From positions 310,001-374,000 of the forward strand of contig CBDCPI010000014.1 in the NCBI GenBank assembly GCA_965220245.1: DNA of 64,000 nucleotides, read 5' to 3'. The notes below the pieces were generated by a model. The model was given only the letters and a program-made list of their open reading frames with translations. It made no database searches and was not told the origin of the DNA. Positions 44,204-52,432 of this stretch are shown here, one piece after another. How positions within the stretch are numbered: the first letter of the stretch is position 1; each line of letters starts with the position of its first letter. The stretch is from CBDCPI01 sp965220245 (GTDB lineage Bacteria > Chloroflexota > Dehalococcoidia > Lucifugimonadales > UBA3495). The position numbers were made by a program, and so were the translations under genes.

Positions 44204-45322
44204 TTACTTGAACTCGGGTATCACCTTGTCGGTGATGAGCCGCATGGTGTTCATCACCACTTCGCGCGGGACCGATGACGTCCAGTTGACCTCGAACATG
44301 ATCTCGTCGGTGCTGAAGTCGTCCCGGAGTATGTGAATCTTGTCGACCACTTCTTCGGGGGTCCCAAACAGGTTTACTTCCTCAGTCGCATCGGGGCTGG
44401 CGGTGCCCGCGTCGGTGCTTCCGATGCTGATCCTCCCGGAGTAATAGCGCCGGGCAAGGTTCATGAGGTCCTCAGTCTGGCGCGTAGCCTCCTCTTTCGT
44501 GTCAGCCACCAGGGTGGGTATGCGAACCACGGTAGTCGGGTCGCCGGGGTGCCCCGCGTCCATCCAAGCCTGCCGGTAGGCTTTCACGTCTTCCTTCAGC
44601 ACTGCCGACCCTCTGGGGTTGTGCGGAGAGCTTCCCGCCCCGATGGCGATCCGATAGCCTTGGGCGCCCATGGGCACGAAGCTTTCCTGGCTATCCACGG
44701 GCAACAACATGGGCGGGTAGGGTTTCTGGTAGGGCTTCGGGATGGCCAGGTAGGGTTCGTAGAAGGCGGGGTAGTTGTAGTACTTCCCCTCGAACCCGGA
44801 GAAGTGCTCCTCCGTCCAGAGTTGCTTCATGACCTCCAGGTACTCAAAGAATTGCTCCCGGCGTTCAGCAGAGCCGCGGGTGCGCCCTCCCGCGCCGTAA
44901 ATGAACCGGCCGTGGCTGACTTGGTCGACTATGGCCACCTGTTCCGCGGTCTGGATGGGGTCCTCCAGCAACAGATTGTCAAACCCGTATCTTTCGTGCG
45001 GCAGGGCTGATGCGGATACCGTCTCCCCGGCTTGCCGCATCACCGGGCGGTGGATGGACGACCCGATCCTGATCCTCTTGGTGCGCTCGGCGATCACCGC
45101 GGACAGCATGAGTACCTGAGGGTCCATGCTAGCCTGCTTGGAAAAGTGGCCCCCGCCTAGCCAGACGTAGTCCCAACCCATCTCCTCCACCGCATCAATC
45201 TCTTCGTAGTTCTTGACGTAAGCATCCTCCTCGAGAAGCTTCCCACCACTATAGTCCGGGTGCCAGGGGACCTTGTCACCGGGGTACAAGGCGTTCCAGG
45301 TATTGAAAAGTCCAAAGTCCAT
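44204..45322 (-). CDS. LLM-class flavin-dependent oxidoreductase (fourth paralogue)
   Basis: A 372-residue LLM-fold flavoprotein distinct from the other three. MDFGLFNTWNALYPGDKVPWHPDY opens the barrel, then DAVEEMGWDYVWLGGGHFSKQASMDPQVLMLSAVIAERTKRIRIGSSI, TAEQVAIVDQVSHGRFIYGAGGRTRG, and FGTPEEVVDKIHILRDDFSTDEIMFEVNW. The order and spacing fit FMN-dependent alkanal-monooxygenase-like members. GGAGGGG before the ATG fixes the start. It is a single-gene unit closed by the hairpin at 44137. Substrate unknown. Confidence 0.88.
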   Translation of the reverse strand: MDFGLFNTWNALYPGDKVPWHPDYSGGKLLEEDAYVKNYEEIDAVEEMGWDYVWLGGGHFSKQASMDPQVLMLSAVIAERTKRIRIGSSIHRPVMRQAGETVSASALPHERYGFDNLLLEDPIQTAEQVAIVDQVSHGRFIYGAGGRTRGSAERREQFFEYLEVMKQLWTEEHFSGFEGKYYNYPAFYEPYLAIPKPYQKPYPPMLLPVDSQESFVPMGAQGYRIAIGAGSSPHNPRGSAVLKEDVKAYRQAWMDAGHPGDPTTVVRIPTLVADTKEEATRQTEDLMNLARRYYSGRISIGSTDAGTASPDATEEVNLFGTPEEVVDKIHILRDDFSTDEIMFEVNWTSSVPREVVMNTMRLITDKVIPEFK

Positions 45323-45434
45323 GCTTGCCCCTCCTTATGTTGCTTGGTGTTACGACTGTGCTGGGGTACGGCCCTGCGTTGCCATCAAACTAGCACTATT
45401 GGCGAATAGCGTCAACGGTGGTGCAACCGCCCCG

Positions 45435-46250
45435 TCATCCCCTATCCTCGTTGTCCAGCCGTTGTTCCAGCCGTTGGAGCGCGGCTTGGGTGGCCCGGAT
45501 CTCCCGCAACAGCTCTTCTCTGGATACCGGGCCTTCCATCTCCCGCAGCCGCTCAATCTTGGCCTCGTCCAGGTTGTTGATGATTATGGCGATGAACAAG
45601 TTTATTACCACGAAGGTCCCCACCACCACGAAGCTGACGAAGTACAACCAAGCCAGCGAATGCCGCTCCATTGCGGTGTACATTATCTCGGTCCAGCCTT
45701 CCAAGGTTATGATGTTGAACAGGGTCAGCACCGATACGCCCAGGCTGCGCCAGTTTTCCGGGTCGTGTTCGTGAAAGAGGTGGTAGCCCATGATGGCGTA
45801 AATGTAGACCACAATGCTCATCAGCATCATGACGTGGCCCACACTGGGGATTGACCGCACCAGCGCGGCTACAATCAGCCGCAGGTCTCTGATGGTTGAA
45901 ATGAGCCGCAAGACCCGCAGCAGCCGGGCGAGGCGGGTAATCATAGCAAACTGGCCGGTGGCCGGAATCAGCGCGAACACTATGACCAGAAAGTCAAAGA
46001 CGTTCCACCCGTCCCGAAAATACCGTAAAGGCCGCGGCGCCAACGCCAGCATCTTGAGCAGCGCTTCGACGATGAACACGCCCAGCGCCACCTGATTCCC
46101 CAAGTGCAGCCAGTGGCCGTACTGCGGGGTCAACCTGGAGGAAGTACCCAATCCCAGCAGCGCGCCATTGGCCAGAATGACCACAATGATGAAGTATTCA
46201 AACCAGTGCGCCTCAACCAGCCGTTGAGACAGGTGTACCAGCCGTATCAT
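45435..46250 (-). CDS. voltage-gated cation channel, BacNaV/CavMr-like (TLEGW filter)
   Basis: A 271-residue, six-helix single-domain voltage-gated channel that would assemble as a homotetramer in the inner membrane. S4 has the periodic arginines Arg106, 109, 112, 115, 121 and 124 (RLARLLRVLRLISTIRDLR). S1-S3 hold the expected acidic residues (FRDGWNVFDFLVI). The selectivity filter is ITLEGWTEIM (182-190), where sodium channels such as NaChBac have TLESW. A Gly at this position is the feature reported to set calcium selectivity in CavMr. A charged coiled coil at about 228-268 follows S6. Calcium permeation is inference from that one position. It overlaps no neighbour; the acyl-activating gene is upstream. 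Confidence 0.85.
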   Translation of the reverse strand: MIRLVHLSQRLVEAHWFEYFIIVVILANGALLGLGTSSRLTPQYGHWLHLGNQVALGVFIVEALLKMLALAPRPLRYFRDGWNVFDFLVIVFALIPATGQFAMITRLARLLRVLRLISTIRDLRLIVAALVRSIPSVGHVMMLMSIVVYIYAIMGYHLFHEHDPENWRSLGVSVLTLFNIITLEGWTEIMYTAMERHSLAWLYFVSFVVVGTFVVINLFIAIIINNLDEAKIERLREMEGPVSREELLREIRATQAALQRLEQRLDNEDRG

Positions 46251-46275
46251 CTTAATGCCGTGTCATCGGCAGCCG

Positions 46276-48798
46276 TCATAGGGACTTGACCGCGTCCTCG
46301 ATGGCCGACGTTGCGTCCTGATAGTCGGTTCCCGGCGAGAAGGTCAACGGCTCTCCCAAGCGGACCTCGACCCTCCCCCGCCGGAGGATGGGGAACCGTG
46401 TGGGGGACCCCAGCTTGTGAATGTGCAGGCGCAGCGGGACTACGGGAATCCGTCCCTCGACGGCGACGAGGCCGGTGCCGTTCATGAAGGGCTTGATGGG
46501 TCCTCCGACGGTGAGTTCGCCCTCCGGATATATCAGCACCGACCAGCCGTTGTCCATGATCTTCCCCATGTTCTCGAGGCTGGGCCGGACGGACCCCTCC
46601 TTGGCCAGCGGGAAGGCGTTCCCCAATAGGGGGTTCATGATCCACCATACCGGATTCTTCCAGAGATCGGCCGCCCCGGCCACTGCTATCCGGCGGCGCC
46701 ACTTGAGGGGGACCGCCTTGATAATCAACGGGTTATCCAGGCCGAGGTTGTGGTTCGACGCGAAGAGTACGGGGCCGGTGATGTCTTCCAGGTTCTCGCG
46801 GCCCACCACCTTCAGCCCATAGGGAAGGCTCATCAAGGGAAAGATGACTGCCCGCTGGAGGAATCCGCGAAGGATACGGCACCACCATTGCATCCCCCAA
46901 CCGGGGAAGCTCATCACCGGTGGGTTCCTTGACCCCTCTTCGATAAAGGCCTCCAATTGCCGGACCGTCATCTCGGGGCTCAACTGGCTCTCATCCATGG
47001 AGACGCCGAGCTCTGCCTCTATTGCCGACAGCAACTCGACGCGGCCAAGGGAGTCGAGGTCGAGGTTGCCGCCGAGGGTTGCGTCGTCCCCCACCTCCCC
47101 GGCCCCCCGTCTGCTCACCTCGCCGATGATCTGGCGCAGGCTCCTTGCCACTCCCGCGGGGCTGCCGCCGGCGGGTGATACCGCCGGACTCTCTGGCTGT
47201 ATCTTGCCAAGAATCGTGTCTATCACCACCCCTTTCTTTACTTTGAGGGTGTGGGTGCGGGGAAAGTCATCGTCAGCCCAAACAGTGAAGCCCCGGACCC
47301 TCTGCTGTTCGGCCAGTTGGTTATTGGCCCAAGAAACAACCTCTTGGGCGGTGTCGGCGTTGTCCAGAATCAAGGCCGCGTGCACCTCAACCGACGGACC
47401 CCTCGTCAGCCCCACCACCGCCGCGTCCGTAACGCTGGGGTGCTTCGCCAACACCGCTTGGATGTCCTCCGGAAAAACGTTCTGGCCGCTGGGGAGGACG
47501 ATCATATCCTTTTTTCTGCCTTGGATGTGCAGGAACCCCTCGCCGTCCAAGAACCCCAAGTCGCCCGTCATGTACCAATCGCCATCGAAGGCCGCGGCAG
47601 TCTCCGCGGGCGCCTGCCAGTAACCCGGGGTGATGCTGTCCCCGCGCACCAGAATCTCGCCCTCGCTGCTGATTTTTACCTCTACGTTGGGCAGCGGGCG
47701 GCCGGTGGAGTCGAGGCGGCGTTCTGTTAAGCTGTGATTGCTGATGACGGGGGATGCCTCGGTGGTCCCATAGCCCTGTACGATCTTGACTCCCAGCAAC
47801 TCCCACTTGCGTCCCAGGTCTTGGTCCAGCGCCGCCCCTCCCGAGACGATGAAGTCGAGCTTGCCGCCAAACTGTTTGTGGACCCGGCGGAACAGAAGGC
47901 GTCTCAGGGAAAACGGTGTCGCCTCGGCTATCCGCAGCAGCCGGGCCCAGAGGGCTTCCCTGCCCTGCCGTTTCACCTCCCGCTCAATCCCGTTCATCAG
48001 CAACTCCAACGCCTGGGGGACGAGCAGCATGATAGTTATTCTGCGCTCACGCATCGTCCGGGCCAGAACGGTTGGCTGGCGGCTGGTCGGATAGGTGATA
48101 CTGGCGCCGTAGTACAACGCGATTAACAGTCCACCCATCTGCTCGTACATGTGACTCAGTGGAAGGATGGACAGGAACCTATTCGAGGGCGCGCAAGAGA
48201 TATACCGGGACACCCCCTCGATGTTCGCCGTCAGGTTTCGGTGGGTAAGCATGACCCCTTTCGGGTTTCCCGTCGTGCCGGAGGTGAACACGATCTCGGT
48301 AAGATCGTCCGGGGAGATGTCCACCTGCTCCGGCTGGGGCAAACCCTGGATTGCGGCCTCCAACTCCTCGAAGGTAATTTCGGGGACCCCCAGGTCAACC
48401 TCCCCTTTGGGAGTGAACCGCGACGTGAACGCCAGTTTCGGCTCTGTCCTGGATAGGACCCTGGCAACGTAGTCGGGCGCGCTGCGCAGGTCCAAGGGGA
48501 CCAATACGACTCCCGCTCTAATACACCCGAAGAAAATGAGCACCCAGTGGGGAGAGTTGGGGCCCCACAGGATGACTTGGTCCCCCTTGGCCAGGCCCCG
48601 GCGCTGGAGAAGGGTTGCAACCTGTCCCGACTCGTTCCACAGCCGTGAGTAGCTCCAGCGCTGGTACCGGAATGCCGGCTTGAACAGGAGAGCATCGCGG
48701 GACCCGTACCTCTCGACCGCTCCCGGGAGAAAGTCTACAATCGTCTCGCCCACCGGGATCTCACCCACCGGCGTGCCGGACATACGAGCATTTTTCAC
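46276..48798 (-). CDS. acyl-activating enzyme / ACP / PlsC acyltransferase fusion
   Basis: An 840-residue three-domain enzyme. Residues 1-530 are an acyl-adenylating domain: FTSGTTGNPKG at 171-181, GYGTTEASP at 342-350 and TGDLGFLDGEGFLHIQGRKKD at 411-431. Residues 551-625 are an acyl carrier domain with phosphopantetheine Ser583 in LGGNLDLDSLGRVEL. Residues 655-840 are a PlsC-type acyltransferase with SNHNLGLDN (HX4D, 683-688) and IYPEGELT (EGxxT). It could activate a fatty acid, hold it on its own carrier and pass it to a lysophospholipid. The domain order is the reverse of E. coli Aas. A GTG at 48798 with GGAGG five bases before is the start. It lies upstream of the channel gene, 25 bases apart. 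Confidence 0.87.
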   Translation of the reverse strand: MKNARMSGTPVGEIPVGETIVDFLPGAVERYGSRDALLFKPAFRYQRWSYSRLWNESGQVATLLQRRGLAKGDQVILWGPNSPHWVLIFFGCIRAGVVLVPLDLRSAPDYVARVLSRTEPKLAFTSRFTPKGEVDLGVPEITFEELEAAIQGLPQPEQVDISPDDLTEIVFTSGTTGNPKGVMLTHRNLTANIEGVSRYISCAPSNRFLSILPLSHMYEQMGGLLIALYYGASITYPTSRQPTVLARTMRERRITIMLLVPQALELLMNGIEREVKRQGREALWARLLRIAEATPFSLRRLLFRRVHKQFGGKLDFIVSGGAALDQDLGRKWELLGVKIVQGYGTTEASPVISNHSLTERRLDSTGRPLPNVEVKISSEGEILVRGDSITPGYWQAPAETAAAFDGDWYMTGDLGFLDGEGFLHIQGRKKDMIVLPSGQNVFPEDIQAVLAKHPSVTDAAVVGLTRGPSVEVHAALILDNADTAQEVVSWANNQLAEQQRVRGFTVWADDDFPRTHTLKVKKGVVIDTILGKIQPESPAVSPAGGSPAGVARSLRQIIGEVSRRGAGEVGDDATLGGNLDLDSLGRVELLSAIEAELGVSMDESQLSPEMTVRQLEAFIEEGSRNPPVMSFPGWGMQWWCRILRGFLQRAVIFPLMSLPYGLKVVGRENLEDITGPVLFASNHNLGLDNPLIIKAVPLKWRRRIAVAGAADLWKNPVWWIMNPLLGNAFPLAKEGSVRPSLENMGKIMDNGWSVLIYPEGELTVGGPIKPFMNGTGLVAVEGRIPVVPLRLHIHKLGSPTRFPILRRGRVEVRLGEPLTFSPGTDYQDATSAIEDAVKSL

Positions 48799-48825
48799 AG
48801 CTACCTCCTGGCCGCTGCGGGCAGC

Positions 48826-48997
48826 CTACTGATACGTGAATAAGTTTCTAAGCTGTCCTCTCCCCTGTCATTCCGGCGAAGGCCGGAATCCAGGACCGTT
48901 CTCCGCCAGCTACGTTCTTTGTCCTCAGAATTTCTGGATTCCGGCTCAAGGCCGGAAAGACGAGGACTGGTTTAGGTAATTGTCCACGCATCACTAA
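48826..48997. mobile_element. 172-bp MITE-like element, complete copy 2 (inverted)
   Basis: The same length as the copy at 28094-28265 but in the opposite orientation: CTACTGATACGTGAA at the left and CCACGCATCACTAA at the right. The internal ATTCCGGCGAAGGCCGGAAT and TTCCGGCTCAAGGCCGGAA stems are conserved. It lies directly upstream of the acyl-activating fusion gene, in its promoter region. Confidence 0.8.
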
Positions 48998-49148
48998 AAG
49001 GTTTCAGGTCCTTGGTGCAGGTGCGTGGGACAGCAGCGTCCCCGCCCGGTAAAGCCTGGGCCATAGCGCCGCTACCACGGTGGTCACGCATTACTGATGA
49101 GTGACCACCAAGCTAAACCCGATGCTTCCCCACCGTCACTATTATGGG

Positions 49149-49290
49149 ATATGAAAATACCCAACCCGTCTTTCCCGCGCAGGCGGGAATCCAGAAATTC
49201 CCGGCACTAAGACTGCTACTGGCTGGCAACAGCTCTGGACTCCCACCCCGCTTTCGTGAGGGTGACGTTCTTTCGCGGGAGTGACGATCA
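49149..49290. repeat. AATACCCAACCCGTC-type palindromic repeat, second copy
   Basis: AAATACCCAACCCGTCTTTC with CCCGCGCAGGCGGG and a later GCTTTCGTGAGGGTGACGTT. It matches the block at about 33052. The gene-free stretch 48799-49300 is made of this, the 172-bp element and an unassigned 150-base piece with a GGTCACGCATTACTGATGAG segment that resembles the end of the 172-bp element. Confidence 0.65.
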
Positions 49291-49300
49291 AGATATTTAC

Positions 49301-50014
49301 TCACCCACTATATTGCTGGATAAGCCTTCGGAGGGCTTCGCCGGGCTGGTTACGCAGGGGAGGGAAGTGACTGAAGCATATAGTATCGAAGTCCAAGCCC
49401 AAGAGTTTCTCGACCGACCGCATAGCCTCCTTCGGACGCTGGGTGACTCCGGATGCCGGCGGGCTGAGCCTGCGGGCGAACTTGTACTGGAGGGCGTCGC
49501 CAACGATGATGGTCCCTTTGTCCGGCAGGTGGAGGGCAATGCTGCCCTCGGTGTGGCCGGGAAGGTGGACCACGCGCACTTCGGTCCCGAAGGGAATAAC
49601 GTCACCGTCCTCGAGGCGATCATCAACCGGAACGGAGCTTCCCATGAGCCTGCTAACGACGGGCTGGGTCACCTTCCCGATCAGCCCATTTTGCAGCGGG
49701 CTCGGGGGCGGCGCCGTGCCGGCGATGATGTCAGCCTCCAGCCGGTGCACCGCGACCGAGACCTCTCTGCCTGCAACCAGCCTGCCCAACCCGCCCGAAT
49801 GGTCCGGGTGGGCGTGGGTAATGACCACCCTTCCTATCTGTTCGGGAAACATTCCCAAGGCCTCTAGTCCCCGTAGTATCGTTCCCGAGCTTCCATAGAG
49901 CCCCGCGTCGACCAATAGCACCTCGCCATTCTCGACCAAGACGGTTACTCGGGCGCCGATAGCCCGGACCTGGAATACCCCGCCGGTGATTGCCATCGGC
50001 CTGCCGAACATCAT
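49301..50014 (-). CDS. MBL-fold metallo-hydrolase
   Basis: A 237-residue metallo-beta-lactamase-fold hydrolase with all zinc ligands: THAHPDHSGG (His67, His69, Asp71, His72), LPGHTEGS (His154), VGDAL (Asp173) and FSHFPP (His216). The substrate could be a lactone, thioester or other hydrolysable small molecule; members annotated as glyoxalase-II-like look the same at this level. Its ATG overlaps the stop of a small upstream gene (ATGA), showing translational coupling. No signal peptide. Confidence 0.88.
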   Translation of the reverse strand: MMFGRPMAITGGVFQVRAIGARVTVLVENGEVLLVDAGLYGSSGTILRGLEALGMFPEQIGRVVITHAHPDHSGGLGRLVAGREVSVAVHRLEADIIAGTAPPPSPLQNGLIGKVTQPVVSRLMGSSVPVDDRLEDGDVIPFGTEVRVVHLPGHTEGSIALHLPDKGTIIVGDALQYKFARRLSPPASGVTQRPKEAMRSVEKLLGLDFDTICFSHFPPLRNQPGEALRRLIQQYSG

Positions 50015-50268
50015 GAGTCTCGTTTGCGCCGGCTGTACGTCTCCGAACCTCCCGCCTCTCGTAGCCGCTCCATTAGCGGCTCACCATCGTCCGTCTTTGG
50101 GGGCAGAAGACAGTTGCAACTGATCGCGGCGGTCTCGAAGACTTTAGCGGGTCTGGAGTGACTGTACGCAGCAGCACCTTTCAGTTCGTCGTCTTTGCAA
50201 TATAGCTGTACGTCTATCTTTTTCCCATTGTACATCGCTTGTACATTGCTACGTACACATGGCACCAC
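50011..50268 (-). CDS. small hypothetical protein overlapping the MBL gene
   Basis: An 85-residue reading frame (or 74 residues if the internal Met of MYNGKKIDVQLY is the start). Its TGA lies within the ATGA that begins the MBL-fold gene, the usual sign of a real, coupled gene. It has several cysteines (ISCNCLLPPK) and a basic tail, with no membrane segment and no family I recognise. It could be a leader that sets MBL expression rather than a functional protein. Confidence 0.5.
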   Translation of the reverse strand: MVPCVRSNVQAMYNGKKIDVQLYCKDDELKGAAAYSHSRPAKVFETAAISCNCLLPPKTDDGEPLMERLREAGGSETYSRRKRDS

Positions 50269-50290
50269 ATTCTGCCACCTTGCCCCTGTT

Positions 50291-50458
50291 CATTGTCACC
50301 CTGAACGGAGTGGAGGGTCTAAAATCCTTGCCGCCGATGCGTTTCTTTTGCCCGGAGTCGCTGCGGTGTAAACGCATCAGCGAGGAAAGCCGTTTTGGTC
50401 GGTTGGTATTTTAGATTCTTCGTCGCTAAGTTTATCCTGAGCGAAGTCGAAGGGCTCC
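50291..50458. repeat. TCTAAAATCC-type palindromic repeat, copy C (composite)
   Basis: The left part ATTGTCACCCTGAACGGAG and GGGTCTAAAATCC matches the other copies. The right part TTTTAGATTCTTCGTCGC runs into TATCCTGAGCGAAGTCGAAGG, the other short dispersed repeat. It fills the gap upstream of the small gene. Confidence 0.7.
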
Positions 50459-50564
50459 TTCAGAATTGCTAATGGCCTTGTGAAGGCCACGTAGGCGGAT
50501 GAAAATCGCCTATTTTCATGGCAGTGACGATTAAAAGGCCCTCCTCTGTGGCCTAGTTAGCGGT

Positions 50565-51557
50565 CTACTCCGGCGGGTCTACGACTATGTCCGGGTGGGT
50601 GTTCACCCCGTAGCGGACAAACACCTCGTCGATCCGCTCCATCTCCGCGCCCGACAGGGCCCACTCCAATCCCGCGACATTGTCTTCCACCTCCTGAACG
50701 GTGCGGGTGCCAACCAAGGCAACGCTTACGGCAGGGTTTGACAGCACCCACCGCAAGGCAAGATGCGGCATCTTTTTGCCCCGGACTTCGGCAATGGGCT
50801 TTAGTTCCTCCACAACTTGCAAGTTTCGCTGAAAGTACTCCTCGGCAAACACACCCACGTTCCACCCCGGACGGCCGCCCGTGGAACGCCAATCGTTACT
50901 CCCGAAGGTAGTGTCCGCGGTAAATGCCCCGGACAGCAGACCAAACGCCAAGGGGCCGTAGACCATCACGCCGGTCCCTTGCTGCTGGCAATAGGGAAAG
51001 ATCTCCTGTTCCATGCGCCGGTCGAACATGTTGAGGCCGTACTGTACGATGTCCACACTTCGGACGGTCTCGCATTCCTTAATCTGGTCGAGGGTGAAAT
51101 TGGAGACCCCAACGGCCCGGACTTTTCCTTGGTGTACCAGGCTGTCCAGCGCGTGCATGGTCTCATCGAAAGGCGTGTTGACATCCGGCCAGTGAATGAG
51201 CAGCACATCCAGGTAATCAGTCTCTAGGTTTCGCAGGCTCTCCTCGACGGAGGCGAAGATAGACACCATCCGGCTATCCCGGCCCTTTGGACGGTCCGAA
51301 TATCCCACACCGCACTTGGTAACGACGACCACATCCTTCCGCCGGACTCCCAGGGCCCGGCCCAATAGAATCTCGGACTCGCCCCTCCCGTATGCCGGGG
51401 CAGTGTCGAAACAGTTGATTCCCAGGTCTATGGCGCGGTTGACAGCCGCGGCGACCTCCGGCTCGGTAACATCACCATAGGTGCCTCCCATCTCCCAACA
51501 GCCGAACCCGAGGGCAGAAACGGTTATGTCCGTTGGCCCAAATCTTCTATATTCCAT
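50565..51557 (-). CDS. aldo/keto reductase
   Basis: A 330-residue NADPH-dependent aldo/keto reductase. The catalytic tetrad is visible: Asp51 and Tyr56 in CFDTAPAYGRGESE, Lys81 in VVVTKCG and His122 in VLLIHWPD. GVSNFTLDQI and the C-terminal VGTRTVQEVEDNVAGLEW bind cofactor. It resembles the bacterial group acting on sugars or keto-sugars. Only a weak GGGAG precedes the ATG. A monocistronic gene between repeat copy C and an intergenic region with an AT-rich stretch near 51650-51685. Confidence 0.88.
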   Translation of the reverse strand: MEYRRFGPTDITVSALGFGCWEMGGTYGDVTEPEVAAAVNRAIDLGINCFDTAPAYGRGESEILLGRALGVRRKDVVVVTKCGVGYSDRPKGRDSRMVSIFASVEESLRNLETDYLDVLLIHWPDVNTPFDETMHALDSLVHQGKVRAVGVSNFTLDQIKECETVRSVDIVQYGLNMFDRRMEQEIFPYCQQQGTGVMVYGPLAFGLLSGAFTADTTFGSNDWRSTGGRPGWNVGVFAEEYFQRNLQVVEELKPIAEVRGKKMPHLALRWVLSNPAVSVALVGTRTVQEVEDNVAGLEWALSGAEMERIDEVFVRYGVNTHPDIVVDPPE

Positions 51558-51749
51558 CGACTTAACGCTCCCGCCGAATTAAAGGTTTAGTGCCCCGATT
51601 CTAGTGCTACGATTCAACCCCATGCAACCCGCAGGGTCTTTCGATTATACTTTCGTCTTTTTAATCTCAAGTGTTATATTAGTGATCAAAGGTCCCCGAC
51701 GTAGAAGCACGGCACGGGGAGCGAATCTGAGTCCGCAGGAGGTGCATCC

Positions 51750-52202
51750 ATGTCCAGAGTCTCGATGATTCAGCACATCAACATCCAGATTAGCGACAAG
51801 GAGAGGTCCCGGGAGTGGTACGAGAAGGTCCTGGGCGCAGAGTTCCTGGACCGCGGGCCGGAGCTCAACCAGGGTCAGCTACAATTGCGGATCGGCAGTG
51901 GAGAGGTTCACAGCACCCATACCACCAACCCCAACCCGTCGGGGCACTTCGCCTTAGAGGTCCACGACTGGGAAGAGATGATCGTCAACTTGGACGCGCT
52001 GGGCGTCCCATATTCGCCGCCCACCATCCGCGCCTATAGCAGTGGCCACTCGACCTACATTCATGACCCGGACGGGAACATGATCGAGCTGGTGCAACAC
52101 CCCTTGGGATTGAAGGACTCCAAGGGCAATCAGGTAGAGGTGGTGCATGATCCAGACGGTCTAAGATGGGCCAGGCTCCCTGGCTACGGCCCTAATCCAT
52201 AG
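51750..52202 (+). CDS. VOC-family protein (glyoxalase/dioxygenase fold)
   Basis: A 150-residue vicinal-oxygen-chelate protein with two beta-alpha-beta modules. MIQHINIQISDKERSREWYEKVLGAEF opens the first; His in IQHINI is the usual first metal ligand. HFALEVHDWEEMIVNLDALGVPYSPP and TYIHDPDGNMIELVQ give the second module and the late Glu ligand. GGAGG 8 bases before the ATG supports the start. Single-gene unit. Specific reaction not assignable. Confidence 0.85.
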   Translation: MSRVSMIQHINIQISDKERSREWYEKVLGAEFLDRGPELNQGQLQLRIGSGEVHSTHTTNPNPSGHFALEVHDWEEMIVNLDALGVPYSPPTIRAYSSGHSTYIHDPDGNMIELVQHPLGLKDSKGNQVEVVHDPDGLRWARLPGYGPNP

Positions 52203-52216
52203 TGCTGGGACTCCAG

Positions 52217-52374
52217 GGCAAACGCATTCTGTCTTTCTGAGGAGCGGAGCGACGAAGAATCTAAAGTCCTTGGGCAGTAGAACGGCACTGAGGACAAGGA
52301 TTTTAGATTCCTCACTCCGTTCGGAATGACAGAGGAGAGGGAGGGTTGCAGGTCCAAATTAGAATGCGTTTGCC
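52217..52374. mobile_element. 158-bp palindromic element with 14-bp inverted ends (copy D)
   Basis: GGCAAACGCATTCT at 52217-52230 is the exact reverse complement of AGAATGCGTTTGCC at 52361-52374. The inside is the TCTAAAATCC-type palindrome: AAGAATCTAAAGTCC paired with GATTTTAGATTCC. A 12-bp direct repeat, GCTGGGACTCCA, flanks it at 52204-52215 and 52378-52389. It looks like an inserted non-autonomous unit next to the IS607 element. Confidence 0.65.
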
Positions 52375-52432
52375 TTGGCTGGGACTCCAAGGGGCTGGCA
52401 ACTGTTAGTGATTTAGTATATAATAGTGAATT

